From NCBI RefSeq assembly GCF_043290135.1, contig NC_134707.1:133922319-133986318 (forward strand): DNA of 64,000 nt, given 5' to 3'. Shown one piece after another: positions 57,735-64,000 of this stretch. Both the position numbers and the translations under genes were made by a program. The stretch is from Rhipicephalus microplus (taxonomy: Eukaryota > Arthropoda > Arachnida > Ixodida > Ixodidae). A model generated the notes under the pieces. It did no database searches. It was not told the DNA's origin and saw only the letters and a list, made by a program, of their open reading frames with translations. Position 1 is the stretch's first letter; every line of letters starts with the position of its first letter.

Positions 57735-60700
57735 TCACTCGTGCCTTGACTTTAGCCACCAATCAGATAATCTCCTTCTAGTTAAGTCTACCCGCTTAAA
57801 GTTTATTTTGCCCTCCCGGTCCCTAAACCCCTGTGCTTTGAAAAACTCTGCGCCATCATCCTGAACTATAGGGTGAAGCCCTTTACAGAACATTATCAAG
57901 TGTTCGGCAGTTTCTTCTTCCTCTCCACACGCACTGCATACTGTGTCTACCCCTTCGTATTTGGCCCGATATGTCTTGGTTCGCAGTACTCCCGTTCTGG
58001 CCTCAAACAGTAGAGAACTACCCCGAATATTATCATAAATCCTTTCCTTGGCAATTTCCTGCTTACACGTTCGATAGATCTCTAGTGCGGACTTCTTAAT
58101 CATGCCCATTCTCCACATGTCAGTCTTCGTTTCCTTCACTTTCTTCTTAACCGATAGTTCTATTTGGTTTGGCCACCTGCTGTTTTCTAAGTATTTACCA
58201 GTCAGCTTCCTGGTTCGCTTCTTTCATTTTGTATCAACATTCTTCATGTACAAGTAGCTGAAAACCTTCCTAGCCCAACGCTCTTCCCCCATTTTTCTCA
58301 ATCGCTTCTCAAATTTTTATCTTGCTGCTAGCTTCTCTGCCCTCAAATGATGTCCATCCCATATCACCTTGTACTCCCTGATTTGGTGTATACCCGTGAG
58401 CTCCTAAAGCAAGCCTACCTATTCCACGTTGCTTAATTTCTAATCTTGCTTGAACTTCTGATCTCATGCACAAGACCGCATTGCCGAATGTCAGCCCAGG
58501 AACCATGACCCCTTTCCATATTCCTCTCACAACATCATACCTATTGTAATTCCACAGTGCCCTATTTTCCATGACTGCTGCATTCCTGTTACCTTTCGTC
58601 GTCACGTATATTACGTGTTCCCTCAGATACTCGGTCCCATTGCTTATCCATACGCCCAGATATTTGTATTTATCTGTTATCTCTAGCGTGACCTCCTGTA
58701 TTCTAAGCTGACTACCTTCGTTGTCATTGAAAGTCATGACTGCTGATTTTTCCTTACTGAATCTAAAATCTAACCTATCTCCTTCATTACCGCAGATGTC
58801 CATCAATCTCTGCAAATCTTCCTTGTTGTTGGCCATTAGCACAATATCATCTGCGTACATTAATGCTGGTAGTGTCTGATCAATAAGTTTTCCTTGTTTG
58901 ACTATAGAGAGGTTGAAGCCCAGTCCACTTCCCTCTAATTTTGCCTCTAATCCTTGTAGGTACATCATGAATAATAAGGGTGACCAGGGGGCACCCCTGC
59001 CTAAGCCCCCGTTTTACCTCTGCAGGCTTGGATACCTGTTTTTCCCACTTTATAACTACCTTGTTACCTTTATAGATACCCTTTAAAAGATTAGTGACTA
59101 CATGTTCCACGCCTAGTGTGTCTAGTATTCCCCACACTTCCTCTTGAACCACGCTATCGTACGCTCTCTTGATATCCAAAAATGCTAGCCACAGGGGCCT
59201 GTGTTCCTTTTCTGCTATTTCGATGCACTGCGTCAGTGAGAACAGATTGTCTTCCAAGCTCCTGTGTTTCCGAAACCCATTCTGCAGTTCCCCCAGCACC
59301 CCTTCATCCTCTATCCACGCCTGCAGTCTTTCCTTTATAATCTGCATCGCCAGCCTGTAGACCACTGATGTCACTGTTATAGGACGGTAGTTGTTTATGT
59401 CAGCTTTGTTCCCCTTTCCTTTATAGATCATGCTCATCCTGCTAAGTTTCCATCCATTGGGAACTTCACCATCGATTAGTATTGTGCTCACTGCCTCTCT
59501 CAAAGCCTGCTTAGACTTCGGACCTAATGTCTTTATCAGCCTAATTGGAATGCCATCTGGGCCTGTTGATGTACTACTAGGAACCCTTTTCTCAGCCCTT
59601 TCCCACTCTTGTTGTGAAAATGGAGCCATTGCCCCACTTGATTGGTCCTCGTCTATTGTGGTGCATAAAGTACTTCTTTGTTGAAATTTTTCTGTCACTT
59701 TTGTTCTTATATATTCAATAGCTTCGTCCCCTTCTAGCCTAGCACCTTGGGCTGTAGTTATAAATCTCTGCTCTAGGCTCGTCTCATTTCTTAGGGAGTT
59801 TAGATGGTTCCAAAATTTCGCAGCTGCCTTTCTATCTTATTTATGTACTTCTGCCAGCCACTCAGCTCCCTTCCTTCTAATCTTTTCATTGATCAGAAGG
59901 AATGCATCCCTTCTACAGCTTAGAAAGGTTGCCCATTTTCTTTCAACAACATCTGTCGGTTCACCCCGCTGCTTAGCATGTCTGTGTTCCCTAGAGGCTT
60001 CCTGACGTTTTGCTATGGCTCTCTTAACTTCCTCATCCCACCAACTTTTCGGTTTGTGTCTTCTTTTCCGGGGTGACTTGTCACGCGTCTTAGCAAGCTC
60101 TAGCTCAAAGAGTCTAATTAGATTCGTGTATGTCCACACTGTCTTATTATCCTCCGTGATTACTTTCTCAATTTGTTTAGTGGCTATTTCACTTTGCCTT
60201 TCTGGATAAAAATTTTCCTGTAGTTGCTCATCTTGTCTCCTTCCCACTTTCACTCCTCTTCCAAAACTTAGCCTGATACGTTTGTGATCGCTACCCAGAC
60301 TTCTGGAGCCACCTTCATCTATGTGCATTCCCCTGAGCTTATCGTACATCCTATGTGACATCAGTGTATAATCTATCGTCGACTGAAGCCTTCCTACCTC
60401 CCATGTTATTTGCCCTTCACACTTCTCGGTACTGTTGCAAATGATCAAATCAAGCCTTTCACACATATCCATGATCATTTTGCCTGTTGGTTGGTATACC
60501 CATCTATATCTTCTATGTGCGCATTCATGTCTCCTAGTATAATTATCTCGCACTCTCTTCCTAACTACTGAATGTCCTTTGATATACACCCTACCATTGT
60601 CTGGTTTTCCTCTCTGGCCTTTGCTCCCGTCCACAAGTACACGAAACCAAGGAGTGTCATTTGACCTGCCGCTTTCCCTTTTAGCCATAAATCTTCCTTG

Positions 60701-61155
60701 CACTCCTGCTTGACCCTTTGCCAGTCTGTACTTTTATGAATGAATGCCCCAATACCACCCCCCTTTCTGCTGCCTTCTGTTCTATTACAATATTCCCACG
60801 CGTAGTCCGGATTGTTCGGAGGTTGTTCCATGTCCCTGGGATGTGTTTCTACAAAACCGTATACCATCGGCCTCTCTTCCCTTAGCTGTTCTTCTATCTC
60901 TTCCCACTTCAGCCTGTTTCTACCAACCTGCATGTTAATATACCCTATGTCTGAATTCGCTCGGCGCTCGTGGCTACGTCTATTTATGCCCCGGACTCTA
61001 CCTATCTTAGATATTGGTGCCACTTTGGAATCGTATCTGTCCATACCACCTGTCGAAGAGTCTCCCTGGTTGTTTTCCTCGTTACTAGCTATCCTGCACC
61101 CCGAAGGGCTCGCTTGCCCCCCAAAAAAGCTACTGCGCGTCCTGCAAGTCGCCAA
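57735..61155 (-). pseudogene. LINE ORF2 (APE, RT, C-terminal zinc block) with few lesions
   Basis: The endonuclease starts in the 61155-60565 frame (MVYGFVETHPRD, catalytic Glu; GGGIGAFIHKSTDW) and continues after a frameshift near 60600 in 60703-59837 (TIDYTLMSHRMYD, LGSDHKRIRLSF). A TAA at about 59835 interrupts the linker. RT has STGPDGIPIRLIK, NNYRPITVTSVVYRLAM, FLDIKRAYDSV and RQGCPL, a frameshift at about 58990, then an intact MYADDIVLMA. Another shift lies at about 58315. The last part, 58139-57735, has CSACGEEEETAEHLIMFC and ends at a stop at 57735. Only about four lesions were seen, the least damaged ORF2 of the window. Confidence 0.88.
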
Positions 61156-62114
61156 CCCACCTCATGACCTAGCCGCCCATCGAAGTGAATTCTGACTCGC
61201 TGAAAACCCCCCCACCTATGCACCTCTCTGTTTACTTCCACCACCTCAAAGCCTTTCTCTCGACTCATCCACCATATCTCTTGGTTTGCGTTGACCACCG
61301 CTCTTTGCAGGTTGCTGTCACGCACCGGTACCTCCGGTATCGTGCATATCACTACCTGTACCTTAGTAGAAGTGGCGCGCATGTCATGGAGGCCTTTCGC
61401 CAGTGTGGCTGCTAGTCCTGCTGCATCTCCATTTAGGACATCGTTTAAACCGCCTGAAATTATCACTAGGTTTCGTCTATCAGCTGTCGTTTTGAGCTTT
61501 GCGCTCGCTTGCCTCATGACTGCTTCCAGCTTGCGTCCTGGGAACGCCCCTACTGCCACCCTCTTGTCACCTCTTACCCTCTCTTTGATGGCTTCTGTGC
61601 ATCGATTTAAATTTGAGTCCCCGGCGAATATCACATGCTGCGACTTTTCAGCTGGAGCGTTCTGCATCTGGGGGCTACTTGCACCTGTGACGCCGGCTGC
61701 TTTGTTCCCTCCCTGCCCCACCACTACCTCGCTGAAGCTGGGTCTTGCGACAGTTGAACCAGCTAAACCTGTTTTTTCCAAACTTGCTTGCTTTTCCTTC
61801 TCCACTGTTCTGGTTGCCGGTTCCCTACTGTTCTCTCGGTAGGTCGCTTCTTTGTTCAGCTTCGCTAGCGCTTCCTCGGCAGACTTCAGTCTTTCTCCCA
61901 TTGCCCTCGTTTTCTCTTGCTCTGTCGCCAACTCAGTCTCGAGCTTGGCGATTTTCATCAGCAGTTCACTCTGGGCAACCATCATTTTCTCCATTTTTTC
62001 CTCGACCTCACATTGCCTACACTTCGCGTCAGCCTCTTCTCCATCCGCTTCTACGCTTGGGTCCACTTTCAAACCCACTCCACATCCTGAACACTTTACA
62101 GTCTTTTTAACCAT
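61089..62114 (-). CDS. LINE ORF1: zinc ribbon, coiled coil, SGNH-hydrolase-like domain, intact
   Basis: 341 uninterrupted codons. Residues 8-35 carry CSGC and CRQC, a likely zinc ribbon. About 36-95 is a coiled coil rich in Glu, Lys and Leu. 96-155 is a Ser/Thr/Gly linker. About 158-335 looks like an SGNH/GDSL hydrolase: GDSN with Ser167, SGGLND with Asn224, and HFDGRLGH with Asp312 and His317 in the place of the C-terminal Asp-His pair (spacing wider than the usual DxxH). Esterase-type ORF1 proteins are known in CR1-group LINEs. They may act on membranes or RNP assembly, which is not established. It overlaps the ORF2 start in another frame. Confidence 0.88.
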   Translation of the reverse strand: MVKKTVKCSGCGVGLKVDPSVEADGEEADAKCRQCEVEEKMEKMMVAQSELLMKIAKLETELATEQEKTRAMGERLKSAEEALAKLNKEATYRENSREPATRTVEKEKQASLEKTGLAGSTVARPSFSEVVVGQGGNKAAGVTGASSPQMQNAPAEKSQHVIFAGDSNLNRCTEAIKERVRGDKRVAVGAFPGRKLEAVMRQASAKLKTTADRRNLVIISGGLNDVLNGDAAGLAATLAKGLHDMRATSTKVQVVICTIPEVPVRDSNLQRAVVNANQEIWWMSREKGFEVVEVNREVHRWGGFQRVRIHFDGRLGHEVGWRLAGRAVAFLGGKRALRGAG

Positions 62115-62484
62115 GTCTTTTTGACACCAATTGTCCCTATACTCGATAATTACTAAACTCGATTCCTGTGCTACGAGAAAAAAAGAATCTAAGCTCTACT
62201 GCAAAACTTTGCGTGTTCAATGTACGCGCACCTCCCCCATGGGGTGGCAAAAAAAACCAACAAAAAATTCAAACACACCCACCCGCACTAACTAATAAAT
62301 ACCTGGTGACTGGCCCCCGAAAAGCCGTACCATAAAATAAGTGTTACGAAGATTTCAACCGCTGCCTTATAATTATAAAGACAAGCTCAAAACATGCAAA
62401 AACACTTATCTGCGCAGTCGCTCCGGAGCGCTCAAAAAACACGTTCATCCACCTTGACAGCCCGAACAGAACTCCAGAGAGACG

Positions 62485-62584
62485 GTACCGCCATCTAGTG
62501 AACACTGCAAGAACTAAACTAGAGGTGGCTGCATACAGGCTACAGGGGACGCACAGCCCACGCCCTAAGGAGCTTCGTCCATAA
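62485..62584. repeat. X-type repeat, last part
   Basis: Starts with a second copy of CCGCCATCTAGTGAACACTGC, then GGGGACGCACAGCCCACG and GGAGCTTCGTCCATAAAA. Joined in position with 57251-57584 it makes one X copy split by the LINE. Confidence 0.65.
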
Positions 62585-62946
62585 AAGAAAGCACGTGGCC
62601 GTGCGCGCCTGTGTCAGAGGCGATAAGGTGTAGAACGCAAGGCGATGGGTTGGTCTTAGCAAAGCGTTGGAAACACTCCCCGTTCCGTGCAAGCGTTGCA
62701 TGATAAGCGCAGCGTGATAAGCGCTACGGTCCTGAAAATTACCTATGTATGCGTTTTCTAGTAAGAGATGCATATGCAAAATATATGCGTGTTGTTATGG
62801 TGCCCCAGGCATGCGCAATAAATGCTTTTTAATTGACAATTGCACAAGCATAAACGCTCAACCATGAGCAACATTGGTGGTCGCTGCGGATGGGGTCGGC
62901 CGCTTCAAGTACCCGATGCCGGTAATAGTGGGCAACAGACAAATGT

Positions 62947-62979
<33 letters not shown>

Positions 62980-63082
62980 GAGACAGACAGACAGACAGAC
63001 AGACCAAAGTTTTTGCGTCGAAGGTCCCCAAGAAGGACTATCATCTTTAAAAATGAACTTTCCCTTACGGTGTCTTGGCGTC
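62585..63082. repeat. repeat R, copy B, second part
   Basis: Matches 50705-51183 nearly base for base, from AAAGCACGTGGCCGTGCGC through a longer (GACA)n run (62946-63004) to CTTACGGTGTCTTGG. After about 63076 it diverges from copy A. Confidence 0.9.
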
Positions 63083-64000
63083 TTTCCGTCATGACGATTT
63101 AAGGCGCCTCCTATAGGCGCGTCGAAGCGAAAACAGTGCAAGACGCGTCATAGTAACATGACAGGTGAGTGGTACATTTTTGCGGCGTATATACGGTCAC
63201 TCATTCTTCCTGTTTTGAATAGTCTGCTGCGTGCGTGCGCCCATTGAATGCGGGGAAACGTGTACAGAAAAAAACATTCTTCCTTCTGGCTTTGCATCGT
63301 GAACATTACGAGTGACTGTTACAGTTTCACCGATCCTGAAGAGAATGGTGCTGTTCTCCCTCCCAAAAAGAAGTAGTTGCGTACAGACCTGTCTCGTTCT
63401 GATCTCATAACAGCTTTCACCCGGGCCATCTCTCCAACGATAAATGGCGCAAGAGAAACGGAGTATTTGTGGACAACGACGCTAATGGCGGGCTAGTTAT
63501 TTGCATTCGAAATGTTGATGAGGATAATAATATGGTGGTATAAAGATAGTCTTATTATGCCGGGCTTAGTAAGTTTTAGCCTAGACATAAATAACTCCCG
63601 TTGCCTCTTTTTATTCATGAGCATGCTCGAAGCATCAGCATGCGTTGACTAGTCAGAATATATCAATATTCTGCTTTTACTAATATTTTGGCTATATCTG
63701 AGAATCATATGAGGATTCAAGATTAAGTTGGTGCAGCCAAACATCTGTCAAATATTTCATATAGTTGGTGGTAAGGTGAACTTTTACGCATTCCAGTTCC
63801 CTACCTACTATACATACCAGTTACCTGGTATGTATAGCAAGTCTGGGTGCTTCAAAGCAAATGTTGAAAGTTTCGTGGCCGTAACAAAATGTTGAGTATG
63901 GTCGAACAATACAGGACGTGCTTAGTTTCACCACCCACGTGAAACGGAAACAGTAAACCCGTGAGCGAAACAAAATCAGCAATTTTATGACGTTTTTCAT
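63083..64000. other. no recognisable gene; one perfect hairpin
   Basis: No coding motif seen. CTATACATACCAG at 63808-63820 and its exact reverse complement at 63825-63837 are separated by TTAC, a perfect 13-bp stem with a 4-nt loop. Function unknown. Confidence 0.5.

Larger units (their letters stand above)
57585..62484 (-). mobile_element. LINE with SGNH-type ORF1 ('tick transposon' type)
   Basis: On the minus strand: 5' untranslated region (about 62484-62115), intact ORF1 (62114-61089), ORF2 (61155-57735, overlapping ORF1 by about 67 bp in another frame), a short 3' region, and a (CATC)n tail seen as ATGGATGGATGG at 57590-57602. It lies within an X-type repeat. A segment of about 47 bp (CCGCCATCTAGTG...) is present on both sides (57537-57584 and 62485-62533) with about 8 differences. 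Confidence 0.85.

Overview
The window reads as eukaryotic, very probably from a hard tick (Ixodidae, metastriate type). The reasons are four copies of a tRNA-derived SINE with box A and box B and an (AATC)n tail that resembles the Ruka SINEs of Rhipicephalus, LINE and LTR families of the kind common in tick genomes, and the lack of any prokaryotic gene organisation. The species call is inference; no host gene was identified with confidence. The only host-like coding signal is one weak possible terminal exon near 4 kb on the minus strand.

Almost everything else is transposable-element DNA, much of it nested. 1-6.5 kb is AT-rich single-copy-looking sequence. 6.5-10.46 kb holds a SINE abutting an uninterrupted 1172-codon Ty3/gypsy pol and a possible 3' LTR. 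12.08-23.80 kb is a three-level nest: an old LTR element with integrase upstream of reverse transcriptase (Gmr1-like order, minus strand) carries near its 3' end a complete-boundary Ty3/gypsy element (308-bp LTRs, GGGT target duplication), which carries a SINE in gag (16-bp target duplication). 24.1-25.2 kb is a LINE ORF1 relic with CCHC knuckles. 25.3-31.8 kb is a diverged tandem-like repeat split by a decayed I-type LINE (ORF1 with knuckles, AP endonuclease, RT, RNase H).

31.9-35.8 kb is a 5'-truncated L1/Tx1-like LINE containing a SINE. 35.9-36.3 kb is a long AT repeat holding a near-perfect palindrome. 36.65-37.63 kb is repeat and minisatellite DNA with an inverted scrap of LINE ORF1. 37.8-48.1 kb is a second L1/Tx1-like LINE, split by a minus-strand CR1/L2-like LINE (41.06-46.38 kb). 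That LINE has four 276-bp tandem monomers at its 5' end, a 2A-like motif at the start of ORF1, and a SINE in ORF2.

50.57-63.08 kb starts with an unclassified repeat (R), then a Ty3/gypsy element with 406/407-bp LTRs, then a second R copy. That second copy is split by another repeat (X), itself split by a minus-strand LINE whose intact ORF1 encodes a zinc-ribbon, coiled-coil, SGNH-hydrolase-like protein. The last kilobase has no recognisable gene.

Functionally this is a record of successive insertions. Only two long reading frames remain open (the pol at 6731-10249 and the ORF1 at 61089-62114); every other mobile gene carries stops, frameshifts or deletions. All coordinates, repeat boundaries and mismatch counts were read by eye.
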